NCBI GenBank assembly: GCA_023512135.1
Contig: JAIMAG010000001.1
Span: forward strand, 1 to 64,000
From: Terriglobia bacterium
GTDB lineage: Bacteria; Acidobacteriota; Terriglobia; Acidiferrales; UBA7541
Direction of reading: 5' to 3'
DNA length: 64,000 nucleotides
Each line of letters begins with the position of its first letter. Positions within the stretch are counted from its first letter, which is position 1. A program made the translations under genes and the position numbers. Below, one piece after another: positions 30,676 through 39,076 of this stretch. The notes beneath the pieces are model-generated. The model was given only the letters and a program-made list of their open reading frames with translations, did not search any database and had not been told where the DNA came from.

Positions 30676-31521
30676 TTGGCGCGAATCATCGCCATTGCCA
30701 ACCAAAAGGGAGGCGTAGGAAAAACAACAACGGCTATCAATCTTGGCGCCTCTTTGGCCGTTTCCGAGCAAAATACACTTCTGATTGACTGCGACTCTCA
30801 AAGTAACACCACAACCGGTTTAGGTTTTACCAAGGACCCAGCCCGCCGGTCACTCTATCACTCGCTTGTTCTCGATGAGCCTCTAGAAAAAATCATCCTG
30901 AAAACTTCAGTGGACGGTCTGGACCTAGTCCCTTCGGACAAAAATCTGGTTGGCGCAGCCGTCGAGCTCGTGAACGTAGAGGATCGGGAATTTCGTCTTA
31001 GAAAAGCTATTGAATCAATTAAAGACAGGTACGACTTCATCCTGATCGACTGTCCCCCAGCTCTCGATTTGCTAACACTGAATGCTCTTGTTGCCAGCGA
31101 TGCTGTATTGGTGCCTATTCAATGCGAATATCTGGCACTGGAGGGTGTATCGGAACTGCTCGATACACTGATGCGCATCCGCCGCAGCTTAAATCCGTCG
31201 CTGGGAATCGAAGGAATCCTGCTCACCATGTACGACGAGCGGACCACACTTTCCCGCCAAGTCGCCGCTGATCTGAGAAGTTTTTTTGGATCACAAGTGT
31301 TTGAAACCGTGATACCTAGGAATGTTCGTCTGGCCGAGGCACCGAGTCACGGAAAGCCTATAATTTTCTACGACATTCATAGTAGAGGTGCGGCAAGTTA
31401 CATCCAGCTTGCCAAGGAGGTCATAGCCAATGCCCAGAAACGCACTGGGAAGGGGTCTGAGCGCGTTGATCCGGGAACCCGCGCCGCTGCCGCCGGAGCC
31501 GAAAACAGCTCCGCAAACTGA
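30676..31521 (+). CDS. parA: chromosome-partitioning ATPase ParA (Soj)
   Basis: 281 residues. The TTG at 30676 is chosen because it yields the standard MARIIAIANQKGGVGKTTTA and has GGGGG five bases upstream; a TTG ten codons earlier lacks a ribosome binding site. The deviant Walker A KGGVGKTT (11-18), switch I DCDSQSNTT and Walker B ILIDCPPALDLLT are intact. It has no N-terminal helix-turn-helix, so this is the chromosomal small ParA type. It moves ParB-parS complexes by nucleoid-bound ATP cycling. The parB start lies 92 bp inside its 3' end. Confidence 0.96.
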   Translation: MARIIAIANQKGGVGKTTTAINLGASLAVSEQNTLLIDCDSQSNTTTGLGFTKDPARRSLYHSLVLDEPLEKIILKTSVDGLDLVPSDKNLVGAAVELVNVEDREFRLRKAIESIKDRYDFILIDCPPALDLLTLNALVASDAVLVPIQCEYLALEGVSELLDTLMRIRRSLNPSLGIEGILLTMYDERTTLSRQVAADLRSFFGSQVFETVIPRNVRLAEAPSHGKPIIFYDIHSRGAASYIQLAKEVIANAQKRTGKGSERVDPGTRAAAAGAENSSAN

Positions 31522-32329
31522 AATTTCATCCGTGCCGGCGGCCGGCACCCCAGTTCATGTCGACATCGATCTTATCGACCCGAATCCATACCAGCCGCGA
31601 ACTCAGTTCAAAACTGAGGCGCTGGAGGAGCTGGCGCAGTCAATTCGCGCAAACGGCATCATCCAACCACTTGTGCTTCGACCCACAGGGCGACGCTATC
31701 AGCTCATTGCCGGAGAGCGTCGCTGGCGCGCTGCGCAGAGGGCTGGGCTGATGCGCGTGCCAGCCATCCTGAAAGACATTCCTGAGAATCGCGCCCTGGA
31801 AATTACGCTCGTTGAAAATCTCCAGCGCGAAGACCTGAATCCCATCGAACAGGCACGGGCTTTCGAACGGTTGATGACGGAATTCCAGCTCACCCAGGAG
31901 GAAATCGCCGAGCGGACCGGCAAAGATCGCGCTACCATTGCCAACACCCTGCGACTGCTCAAGCTGGAAAAGTCGATCCAGGAACTTGTCGAAGAAGGGA
32001 GACTGACGGCAGGTCATGCTCGGGCGTTGCTGGCCATCGCTGACCCAAAACTGCGCAGCAGTCTGGCCCAACGTGCGGCACGGGGAATGTTGACCGTGCG
32101 CAAAATCGAACGCTTAGCTTCCGTCAGCCAGAGAACGCAACGAAAAGAAGCAACAGCGCCCGAACAGGCAGACCCGAATCTGCGGGCAGCCCTGGAAGAA
32201 CTCACACGCCACCTCGGCACACGAGTGCACATCAAACTTCCTTCTCGCGGAAAGCCAGGACGGATTGTGCTGGAATATTACGACGAAAGGCAGCTTCAGG
32301 GCCTTTATGAAAGACTGATGCGAACATAA
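31430..32329 (+). CDS. parB: chromosome-partitioning protein ParB (CTPase clamp)
   Basis: 299 residues. The N-terminal RNALGRGLSALI contacts ParA. The CTP-binding motifs are GERRWRA (95-101) and ENLQRE (129-134). A helix-turn-helix (about 155-175, LTQEEIAERTGKDRATIANT) recognises parS, and a C-terminal dimerisation segment ends LQGLYERLMRT. It binds the two sites before parA. The frame overlaps the end of parA by 92 bp, an unusually long overlap for this pair, but the N-terminus from the ATG at 31430 is canonical. Confidence 0.96.
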   Translation: MPRNALGRGLSALIREPAPLPPEPKTAPQTEISSVPAAGTPVHVDIDLIDPNPYQPRTQFKTEALEELAQSIRANGIIQPLVLRPTGRRYQLIAGERRWRAAQRAGLMRVPAILKDIPENRALEITLVENLQREDLNPIEQARAFERLMTEFQLTQEEIAERTGKDRATIANTLRLLKLEKSIQELVEEGRLTAGHARALLAIADPKLRSSLAQRAARGMLTVRKIERLASVSQRTQRKEATAPEQADPNLRAALEELTRHLGTRVHIKLPSRGKPGRIVLEYYDERQLQGLYERLMRT

Positions 32330-32347
32330 TACTACTTTTATAGTAGT
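32326..32347 (+). repeat. repeat copy and hairpin before bactofilin
   Basis: ATAATACTACTTTTATAG (32326-32343) recurs with two changes at 32863-32880, so copies flank the bactofilin gene. ACTACT (32331-32336) pairs with AGTAGT (32342-32347) around a 5-nt loop, followed by TTTCTT. This is a weak terminator-like hairpin that ends only five bases before the bactofilin start. Confidence 0.5.
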
Positions 32348-32352
32348 TTCTT

Positions 32353-32760
32353 ATGCGCTGGAAAAAGGGGCGAACGAAAGACTCACGCGCCGGTCAACAG
32401 TGGACCGGTTTTCTCGACGGCGCTGTTCGACTGGAAGGAACGCTGGAAGTTTCGGGCACTTTTCGTCTGGACGCACAGTTCAAAGGCACCATTTTATCAG
32501 CTGATACGCTTGTGATCGGCGAAAACGGTCAGGCTGAGGGCGGCATTCAGGGAAACCGAGTGATCATCTTTGGCCGATTCGAAGGCATGATTGTAGCCAA
32601 AGAGTATGTGGGAATTCAGTCCAGTGGCGTCGTGACCGGCGAGATTCACACACCCTGCCTAGTCATCGAGCCTGGAGGAATTTTTGACGGCCGCTGTCAC
32701 ATGATTGCCGAGGGTGAGAGCAAAGAAGCGTTGACTATTCCCATCCGCGGCGCAGATTGA
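32353..32760 (+). CDS. bactofilin
   Basis: 135 residues. The central domain is the bactofilin beta helix: FLDGAVRLEGTLEVSGTFRL, LVIGENGQAEGGIQGNRVII, and VVTGEIHTPCLVIEPGGIFD. Short disordered ends flank it. Bactofilins polymerise without nucleotide and scaffold cell-shape or pole-organising proteins. In Myxococcus, bactofilins position ParABS complexes, so its place 23 bp after parB suggests a similar role. There is no recognisable Shine-Dalgarno, and a hairpin sits directly upstream of the ATG, which may limit translation. Confidence 0.92.
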   Translation: MRWKKGRTKDSRAGQQWTGFLDGAVRLEGTLEVSGTFRLDAQFKGTILSADTLVIGENGQAEGGIQGNRVIIFGRFEGMIVAKEYVGIQSSGVVTGEIHTPCLVIEPGGIFDGRCHMIAEGESKEALTIPIRGAD

Positions 32761-32862
32761 TCTCTCCCTGACTCAACGCCTCGCAGTTGCCCGCAATTTG
32801 TTTCTCGGTACAGCAATGGTTTACATCTATCATGCCGACAGTCATCTTGTCCGTTCCAGAGA

Positions 32863-32880
32863 TAATACTACATGTATAGT
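32863..32880 (+). repeat. second repeat copy after bactofilin
   Basis: ATAATACTACATGTATAG matches the copy upstream of the bactofilin gene at 16 of 18 positions. It lies just beyond the stop of the converging minus-strand gene. Confidence 0.5.
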
Positions 32881-32885
32881 TTGAA

Positions 32886-33428
32886 TCACTTGTCAGAATT
32901 TGCGGACATGTGCAAGAAGTCGTAGAAGTCGTTCAAATATTTCCGGCTGCCGTTGTAGGAGGCAGCGGCGACATCGCGCGAATGGAAACACTCCACCCGC
33001 ACGCGGTCTGTCCGGCCAGGCGCGACAAATTCAAGGCAGCGCACCAGATGGCCGGCAGCGGCCAACTCGCGTTCACCGACAAGTTCGAGGCCGCTGGCGC
33101 GCTCCCGCTGGATGGACACTTCTCGCCAGCGCGCCCAGTGCAGTTCAGCAGAAATTCGTGCGCCGAGCAGGTTTTCGACAAGCACAATGTAGTTGGCCGG
33201 AGCGTTCCGCAGGGGATAGAACCAGGGCAGGCGCGTGAGCACCAAGTTTGGCTCGTGTTCGACCACGTACCAACCATCGGGCACTTGCACCTGCCAGCCG
33301 AATTGTTCAAAGCGTGTGGAATGAGTCAGCCGCCAGAGCAGCGGATAAAGCACGGGCGCCAGCAGCAGCGCAACGAGCACGACGGCCAGTGCTGACCACA
33401 GCCAGACGCGGGCACGGCGAGGGTGCAT
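32886..33428 (-). CDS. hypothetical membrane-anchored protein
   Basis: 180 residues. A basic N-terminus (HPRRARVWLWS) is followed by one hydrophobic helix (ALAVVLVALLLAPVLYPLLW). The soluble domain that follows would be on the outer face. It begins FGWQVQVPDGWYVVEHEPNL, a pattern resembling the start of PsbP-like or DUF1795-type beta-sheet domains, but I do not assign it. One cysteine pair (LVRCLEF and VECFHS) could form a disulfide. The gene is monocistronic and converges with bactofilin. Confidence 0.65.
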   Translation of the reverse strand: MHPRRARVWLWSALAVVLVALLLAPVLYPLLWRLTHSTRFEQFGWQVQVPDGWYVVEHEPNLVLTRLPWFYPLRNAPANYIVLVENLLGARISAELHWARWREVSIQRERASGLELVGERELAAAGHLVRCLEFVAPGRTDRVRVECFHSRDVAAASYNGSRKYLNDFYDFLHMSANSDK

Positions 33429-33586
33429 CGAAGCAACTCCCGGGGCCAGCCTACCCCTCCGGGCATGCTAGCGTAGAATTGGCCGCGCACCGGGCGAATC
33501 TGGGACGCTGTGCGCGAAACAGTTATAATCGCTTTTCATCCAGGAAGGGCCTCGACGGGCAGAAAAACACAGCTGTAGTTGAAACC

Positions 33587-34660
33587 ATGGAGGGCACTGC
33601 CTTGGCAGACGCCGCAAACGTGAAGCTTACGGCGCAGGCGAAGGCCGCCGGTTGAGCGGCCAAGCTGAGTCCCGGTCTGCTGGACTCTGTGCTCAGCCGC
33701 CTGCCGCGGCCATCCGATCCGAATGTGCTGGTGGGCTTCGACACCAGTGACGACGCCGGGGTGTATCGTGTGACCGACGAGCTAGCGCTGGTGCAGACGG
33801 TGGACTTTTTCACACCGATCGTCGACGACCCGGCCACCTTCGGTGCCATCGCCGCGGCGAATTCGTTGAGCGACGTCTATGCCATGGGCGGGCGTCCCCT
33901 CTCGGCGCTTTCGATCGTGGCCTTTCCGGCGCAAGGCCATACGGAGGTGCTCGAGCAAATCCTGCGTGGCGGTCTCGAGAAAATGGCCGAGGCAGGCTGC
34001 ACGGTGATCGGCGGGCATTCGATCCGCGATGACGAGCTGAAGTTCGGCTACGCGGTTACCGGCGTGATCCATCCACAGCGCATCTGGCGCAATGTGGGCG
34101 CACGCGCAGGTGATGTGTTGCTGCTGACCAAACCGCTCGGCACCGGACTGATTGCCACGGCGCTGAAAGCCGGGCAAGCCGAGGCGACTGCCGTGGCGGC
34201 AGCCGTGGCGACGATGACGAAGCTGAACCGCGCGGCCAGCGAGGCGCTGCTCGAGCTGGATCGAGATGGGGCGGCGGTGCATGCTGTCACCGACGTGACC
34301 GGCTTTGGCCTGCTCGGGCACGCGCGGGAGATGGCGGCGGGCAGCAGGGTCTCCTTTGAGTTCGACCATCGCCAGATCGAAGCTCTGCCGGGGGCGCTGG
34401 ACGCAGCCCGCGCCGGGCACATCGCCGGCGGTCTGAAGAACAACCGGGCCTGGCTCGAAGGCTGCGTGGAATTCGACGACCGCGTGCCCGAAGAATGGCG
34501 TCTGCTGCTCTACGACCCGCAGACATCAGGCGGGCTGCTGGTGGCCATCGCCGAAGCAAGGGCAGCGGCCGCCATCGAAGCCCTGCGTGCGCGGGGCGTC
34601 GCTGTGCGCCGCATCGGCCGCGTGGTGGAGAAGCGCTCACCGCTGCTGTGGATTACCTGA
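33587..34660 (+). CDS. selD: selenide, water dikinase (selenoprotein, UGA = Sec23)
   Basis: 357 residues if the in-frame TGA at 33653-33655 is read as selenocysteine. Upstream of it the frame gives LTAQAKAAG, then U23, then AAKLSPG. This matches the SelD active-site segment LTxxxxxxGC/U-x2-K, with K26 as the conserved lysine. After it, the protein follows SelD throughout: DDAGVYRVTDELALVQTVDF, NSLSDVYAMGGRPLSALSIV, GGHSIRDDELKFGYAVTG, DVTGFGLLGHAREMA, and DPQTSGGLLVAI. The enzyme makes selenophosphate from selenide and ATP. A stem-loop right after the UGA fits a bacterial SECIS. A conventional annotation would start at 33689 and lose the catalytic N-terminus. TATAAT at 33524-33529 may be the -10 element. 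Confidence 0.93.
33656..33700 (+). promoter_or_regulatory. bacterial SECIS-like stem-loop in selD
   Basis: Directly after the UGA, GAGTCC (33667-33672) pairs with GGACTC (33682-33687) around the loop CGGTCTGCT. An alternative outer stem GCTGAG with CTCAGC is also possible. The apical GGTCTG equals the SelB-binding loop of the E. coli fdhF SECIS, and its distance of about 19 nt from the UGA is in the usual range. Confidence 0.75.
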
Positions 34661-34702
34661 GCTGAGCTGGCAGGCCATCCTCCCTGAGGTCACCGCACTT
34701 CC

Positions 34703-35974
34703 ATGGACACGATCACGACGGGCATCGGCGGCGCGCTGCTGGCCAAAGCGTTTTTCACCGACCGCTTTGCACCAAAGGGCGAGGGAGCCGCAAACCCCGC
34801 GGCCGCGGGAACGGCACCTGCGGTGCCTGCGGAGACGCGAACGGCAGGTGCTGAGGCAACCAAAGCAGTCGGATTGCGTCCCCGGTGGCCGGCCAGCCGG
34901 ACGGCGCTGTGGGCGTTTGTGCTCGGTTCGGTGTTTCCGGATGTGGACGTTTTCTTCGACGCCTTCTCGTCGAGTCCGGTGGCCTCCCTGGTGCTGCATC
35001 GAGGAGTGACGCATTCGCTGGTCTGCCTGCCCGGCTGGGCGCTGCTGCTGGCCGCGCTGACGCGCTGGGCGTCGCGAGGACTGCGCGTGGCCGCGCCGTC
35101 GTTCCGTGCCTTGCTCGGCCTGTATGCGGTGGCGCTGGCATTTCACATCTGGACCGACCTGATCACCTCGTTCGGCACGATGATCTGGAGTCCGGTGGCG
35201 TGGACGCGCGTGGCGTGGGACCTGGTGTTCATCATCGATTTCGTTTTCACCGCAATTCTGCTGGGGCCGCAGGTGGCTGCCTGGGCGCACCGGCGGCGCG
35301 AGGGGGTGGCGCGCCGGGCGGTTTTCGGCTGGCTGCTGCTGAGCGGCGGAGCGGTGGGCGTCTGGTGGCTGGCCCGGGCCGTGGGCCGACCCATTTCGAT
35401 GTCGGCGGTGGCGGTGGCCAGCGTGTTGTTCTTCCTGCTCTGCATCGCGCCGTTGTGGCGCGGCCTGGGTCAGCGCTGGAGCCGCGCGCAGTGGTGCCGT
35501 GCGGGCGTGGCGGTGTTTGCCGGCTACATGCTGGCGTGCGTGCTGGCGCACCGACTGGCGCTGAGCGAGGTGAAACGGTTCGCGGCAGAACGACAGCTCA
35601 CGGTGGAAAACCTGGCGGCGTTGCCGGCGCCGCCTTCGCTGCGCAACTGGACGGCCCTGGTGCAGACTCCGGAGGGCGTGTTTCGCACGACATTCCGGCT
35701 GCCGCACCACGGCCCTCTGCAGCCACGATTCTACCCGCACACGGTGCCCGCAGAGCTTGCCGCCCGCGTGCGGCAACTGCCCGAGGTGCAGACGTTCCTC
35801 TGGTTCGCCCGTTTTCCGGTGCTGCGGCATCACGAAGTGCAAGGCCAGCACGTGGTGGACCTGGCCGACCTGCGCTTCGGCCTCGGCGATCAGGACAATC
35901 CTTCGGCGTTCACCTACCGCATCGTGCTCGACGCCCGCGGCAACGTGCTCCGCTCTGACTGGCTGGAGGATTGA
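34703..35974 (+). CDS. DUF457/YdjM-type membrane-bound metal-dependent hydrolase
   Basis: 423 residues. The N-terminal MDTITTGIGGALLAKAFF and the motifs LGSVFPDVDVFFD and HRGVTHSLVCLPGW define the family, with Asp and His residues suited to metal binding. Eight or so membrane helices follow up to residue about 290, then a soluble C-terminal domain (about 130 residues) ending VLDARGNVLRSDWLED. Homologues such as YbcI and YdjM are inner-membrane proteins of uncertain substrate, some LexA-controlled. A linker rich in Ala, Pro and Glu (about 25-55) interrupts the N-terminal part and looks like an insertion relative to the family. It lies 42 bp after selD and could be co-transcribed. Confidence 0.85.
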   Translation: MDTITTGIGGALLAKAFFTDRFAPKGEGAANPAAAGTAPAVPAETRTAGAEATKAVGLRPRWPASRTALWAFVLGSVFPDVDVFFDAFSSSPVASLVLHRGVTHSLVCLPGWALLLAALTRWASRGLRVAAPSFRALLGLYAVALAFHIWTDLITSFGTMIWSPVAWTRVAWDLVFIIDFVFTAILLGPQVAAWAHRRREGVARRAVFGWLLLSGGAVGVWWLARAVGRPISMSAVAVASVLFFLLCIAPLWRGLGQRWSRAQWCRAGVAVFAGYMLACVLAHRLALSEVKRFAAERQLTVENLAALPAPPSLRNWTALVQTPEGVFRTTFRLPHHGPLQPRFYPHTVPAELAARVRQLPEVQTFLWFARFPVLRHHEVQGQHVVDLADLRFGLGDQDNPSAFTYRIVLDARGNVLRSDWLED

Positions 35975-36171
35975 GTGCGGGCCGCGGGCCGACCGACCCG
36001 CCGAGTGGATCGGCCGCTCCACTGGCAGGCCGGTACGCTCTAGGTGGACGGCTCAGGACGGCGAACGGCCGCCCTCAGCCGCAAGGCGCCGCGGACAAAC
36101 CACACCGCGGCGATTCAGGCCCGGGGACGTTTACGCATCGCCCGGGCAGCATGGCCACGGACAACAGGGCT

Positions 36172-36594
36172 TCATCGCCTCCCTCCTTTCCCGGCCCTGC
36201 TGGAGGCAGAGCCGCGCCTGGAAACAACTTCATCCGCGCCCCGCCTCCGGCTGCGCTGTTTGAGGCGCAGCCGGAGCCGGCGCAGGTTCTGCTGCACGTC
36301 GGCACACCCGCAAATGCATTGCAGGCCGTTGCGCAGGGCGCGAAAGAACGGGTGATGGACGTCGCGCAGGCGATAGTAGACCCAGCGGCCCTGGCGGTGC
36401 GGCTCGACCAAGCCGGCGGCCCGGAGCCATTTCAGATGGCGGCTGATGTTCGGCTGGGATTCGGCCAGCGCGTCGGTTAGGTCGGAGACCGCGAGTCCCT
36501 CCGGAACACAGAGCAGGCAGCAGCACAGGTGCAGGCGGGTGCGTTCGCCGAGGGCGGCGAAGAGTTCTTCATAGGGGAGGTCGCTGGATTTCAT
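36172..36594 (-). CDS. ArsR/SmtB-family transcriptional regulator
   Basis: 140 residues from the ATG at 36594; another ATG six codons upstream is equally possible, and neither has a clear ribosome binding site. The winged helix is standard: ELFAALGERTRLHLCCCLLC, ALAESQPNISRHLKWLRAAG, and VEPHRQGRWVYYRLRD. A cluster of cysteines (LCCCLLC) lies on the helix used by ArsR for arsenite sensing, and CICGC is present near residue 95, so soft-metal sensing is plausible. The C-terminus is basic and low in complexity. No arsenic-resistance gene is adjacent, so its target lies elsewhere or it only represses itself. Confidence 0.85.
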   Translation of the reverse strand: MKSSDLPYEELFAALGERTRLHLCCCLLCVPEGLAVSDLTDALAESQPNISRHLKWLRAAGLVEPHRQGRWVYYRLRDVHHPFFRALRNGLQCICGCADVQQNLRRLRLRLKQRSRRRGADEVVSRRGSASSRAGKGGRR

Positions 36595-36604
36595 ATATTC
36601 ACAT

Positions 36605-36626
36605 ATTCGCATATGAGGATTCGCAT
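36605..36626. promoter_or_regulatory. direct repeat ATTCGCAT upstream of arsR-type gene
   Basis: ATTCGCAT occurs at 36605-36612 and 36619-36626, inside an AT-rich patch with further ATATTC and CATATG motifs. The spacing and AT-richness suit an ArsR-type autoregulatory operator, but the dyad symmetry is imperfect. Confidence 0.35.
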
Positions 36627-36701
36627 GTCAAGAGCCCGGCGAGGGATCCGGCCGGGCCGCGCTCGCCCGGCGCACCGTCTTCCTCTATACTAACGGGCGC
36701 C

Positions 36702-37316
36702 ATGCGGGTGCTCGTCTTCAGCGATATCCACGGCGATGTGCGCGCCCTGGAACGGCTGGTGGCGCAGCCGGCCGACGTCTACATCGCCGCGGGCGACCTT
36801 TCCACCTTCGGCCGCGGCCTGGAACGGATCGGCGAAATTCTGCGTCCGCTGGGGCAGCGCTGCTGGGTGCTGCCCGGCAATCACGAAACCGAACAGGAAA
36901 TCCGCGATTTCTGCGGCCGCTACGGACTGGCGGCGTTTCACCGTCAGGTGCGACAACTGGAGGGCGGCAGCGGGGTGACACACTGGGCCGGGCTCGGCTA
37001 CAGCAATCCCACGCCCTTCGACACGCCCGGCGAGTACACCGAGGAGGAAATCACCGAGGCGCTCGCTGCATTCGATGCGGCGGCGCAAACCGGCGCGCTG
37101 TATCTCGTGGTGCATTTCCCGCCGCACGGGACGCGGCTCGACGAAGTGGCGCGGGGACGGCATGCCGGCAGCCGCGCGCTTCGGGCGTGGGTGGAACGGT
37201 GGCAGCCGCGGCAACTGTTCTGCGGCCACATCCACGAGTGCGCCGGGCGCAGCGACCGGCTCGGCGCCACCGAGTGTTTCAACGTGGGCAAGGCCGGCCA
37301 CCTCGTCACCCTGTGA
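36702..37316 (+). CDS. calcineurin-like metallophosphoesterase
   Basis: 204 residues with the complete metal site of the family: D8-x-H10 in FSDIHG, D in AAGDLSTFG, N-H in LPGNHETE, H in VVHFPPHG and the final GHIHECAG. It is compact, close to the YfcE/MPPED type, and probably acts on phosphodiesters or phosphoproteins in the cytoplasm; the substrate cannot be told. It is divergent from the ArsR-type gene, with about 90 bp between them. Confidence 0.9.
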   Translation: MRVLVFSDIHGDVRALERLVAQPADVYIAAGDLSTFGRGLERIGEILRPLGQRCWVLPGNHETEQEIRDFCGRYGLAAFHRQVRQLEGGSGVTHWAGLGYSNPTPFDTPGEYTEEEITEALAAFDAAAQTGALYLVVHFPPHGTRLDEVARGRHAGSRALRAWVERWQPRQLFCGHIHECAGRSDRLGATECFNVGKAGHLVTL

Positions 37317-37436
37317 GCCGCCGCCATCGGGCAGGTTGACCTAGCGATCCTGGCGCGGTGAGGGCGCGCCCTGTGGAATCTCCCAGATTCCGAAACACTG
37401 CCTGGGGAGAACCGCGCGGGAGGACGTGGCCGGGCG

Positions 37437-39014
37437 TCAGGCGGCGCGCAGCCACTCGGCGGCGCGTTCGGCGAGCATCATCGTCGGGGCGTTCGTGTTG
37501 CCGCTGGGAATCGCCGGCATCACCGAAGCGTCTACCACGCGCAGCCCTTCCAGTCCGCGGACACGCAGTTCGGGGTCCACGACCGCCAGCTCGTCCACGC
37601 CCATCCGGCACGTGCCGACGGGGTGGTAGTTGGTTTCTGCCTTGTGGCGGATGAATTCGGCCCACTCGGCGTCGCTGCGCAGCGGGCGCTCGGGCTGCAG
37701 GTACTCGCCGCGATACGCATCGAAGACGCTGGCGAGCAGCAGCTCGTGGCCGAGCCTGGCGCCTTCGACCATCAGCGCGAGGTCTTCCGGCTCGGCCAGG
37801 TAGTTCGCCTCGATGACCGGCGGCACCGTTGGATCGGCCGAACGCAGCCGAATCCGGCCGCGACTGCGCGGGCGGAGTACGCAGGCCGCGGTACCAAAAC
37901 CTCGGCCGGCGCGGCGGACGAAACCGTGCTCGAGATACTCCACCGGCCCGAACAGGAACTGCACATCCGGCCAGCTCGAGTCGCGGAAACGCACAAACCC
38001 ACCCGCCTCGGCGATGTTGGAGGTGAGCGGGCCGCTGCGAAACAGCTTCCAGCGCAGCAGGTTGCCCAGCGTGTCGGCATCGTCGAGCGTGCCTGGACGC
38101 TTCGAGCTGAATCCGACAACAATCAGCAGGTGGTCCTGCAGGTTGCGTCCCACGCCGGGCAGGTCGTGGCGAACCTCGAGCCCCAGTGCACGCAGCTCGT
38201 CGGCCGGGCCGACCCCGCTCAACAGCAGCAGTTGTGGAGAATTGACGGCGCCGCCGCACAGAATGATTTCGCGTTCGGCCCGCGCGGTGTGGAGCTGGCC
38301 ATGGCGGAGGTATTCGACGCCCACGGCGCGCCGGCCGTCGAACAGCACCCGGGTGGCCAGCGCTCCGGTCTCGACGCGCAGGTTCGGCCGGCCGAGCGCA
38401 GGTTTCAGCCAGGCATCGGCGGCACTCCACCGGCGACCGTTTTTCTGCGTCACCTGATAGTAGCCGAAGCCTTCCTGCCGGGGACCGTTGAAGTCCGGAT
38501 TGCGCGGGTAGCCGCGCGCGACGGCAGCCGCGATGTACATTTCGCTCAACGGATGCGTGCAGCGGAGGTCTTCGACGTGCAGCGGCCCTGCGGTGCCGTG
38601 GTAGTCGGAAGCGCCGCGGGCATTCGCTTCACTCCGCATGAAGAAGGGCAGCACACTGGCCCAGTCCCAGCCAGCGCAGCCGGCCGCCGCCCAGCCGTCA
38701 TAGTCGCCCGAATTGCCGCGGATGTAGATCATGGCGTTGATCGAGCTCGACCCGCCCAGCACTTTGCCGCGCGGCCAGTACAGCCGACGGCCGGCGAGCT
38801 GCGGCTCGGGCTCGGTGAAGTAGGCCCAATCCCGCTCGGTCTTGAAGTTTTTGGCGAAGGCGGCGGGGATGCGGATTTCGCGGGCGGTGTCGGGTCCGCC
38901 CGCCTCGAGCAGCAACACGCGTACCTGCGGGTCTTCACTGAGCCGTCCGGTCAGCACACAACCTGCCGAGCCGGCTCCTACCAGGACGTAGTCGAAAGTT
39001 TTGTCGGAGTCCAT
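37437..39014 (-). CDS. GMC-family FAD oxidoreductase (choline dehydrogenase-like)
   Basis: 525 residues. The FAD dinucleotide fold starts at YVLVGAGSAGCVLTGRLSED, and the GMC signature RGKVLGGSSSINAMIYIRG follows. The second signature GGAVNSPQLLLLSGVGPA is also present. The active-site histidine lies in NYHPVGTCRMG, and the C-terminal substrate/FAD segment is PSGNTNAPTMMLAERAAEW. These enzymes oxidise alcohols such as choline or glucose-type substrates. Without a betaine-aldehyde dehydrogenase neighbour, the substrate is open. No signal peptide is present, so it is cytoplasmic. Confidence 0.93.
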   Translation of the reverse strand: MDSDKTFDYVLVGAGSAGCVLTGRLSEDPQVRVLLLEAGGPDTAREIRIPAAFAKNFKTERDWAYFTEPEPQLAGRRLYWPRGKVLGGSSSINAMIYIRGNSGDYDGWAAAGCAGWDWASVLPFFMRSEANARGASDYHGTAGPLHVEDLRCTHPLSEMYIAAAVARGYPRNPDFNGPRQEGFGYYQVTQKNGRRWSAADAWLKPALGRPNLRVETGALATRVLFDGRRAVGVEYLRHGQLHTARAEREIILCGGAVNSPQLLLLSGVGPADELRALGLEVRHDLPGVGRNLQDHLLIVVGFSSKRPGTLDDADTLGNLLRWKLFRSGPLTSNIAEAGGFVRFRDSSWPDVQFLFGPVEYLEHGFVRRAGRGFGTAACVLRPRSRGRIRLRSADPTVPPVIEANYLAEPEDLALMVEGARLGHELLLASVFDAYRGEYLQPERPLRSDAEWAEFIRHKAETNYHPVGTCRMGVDELAVVDPELRVRGLEGLRVVDASVMPAIPSGNTNAPTMMLAERAAEWLRAA

Positions 39015-39076
39015 TCGAGAACGGGCGGGATATACCAGAAGGAAGCGTCAGGGGCAAGCAGCCCGGGCCTGCGGAT

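Noticed and set aside
33248-33655. 135-aa gene ending at the TGA upstream of the apparent selD start
   Set aside because: Its last 22 codons are the SelD N-terminus, so the TGA is better read as a Sec codon. The upstream part has no protein-like sense.
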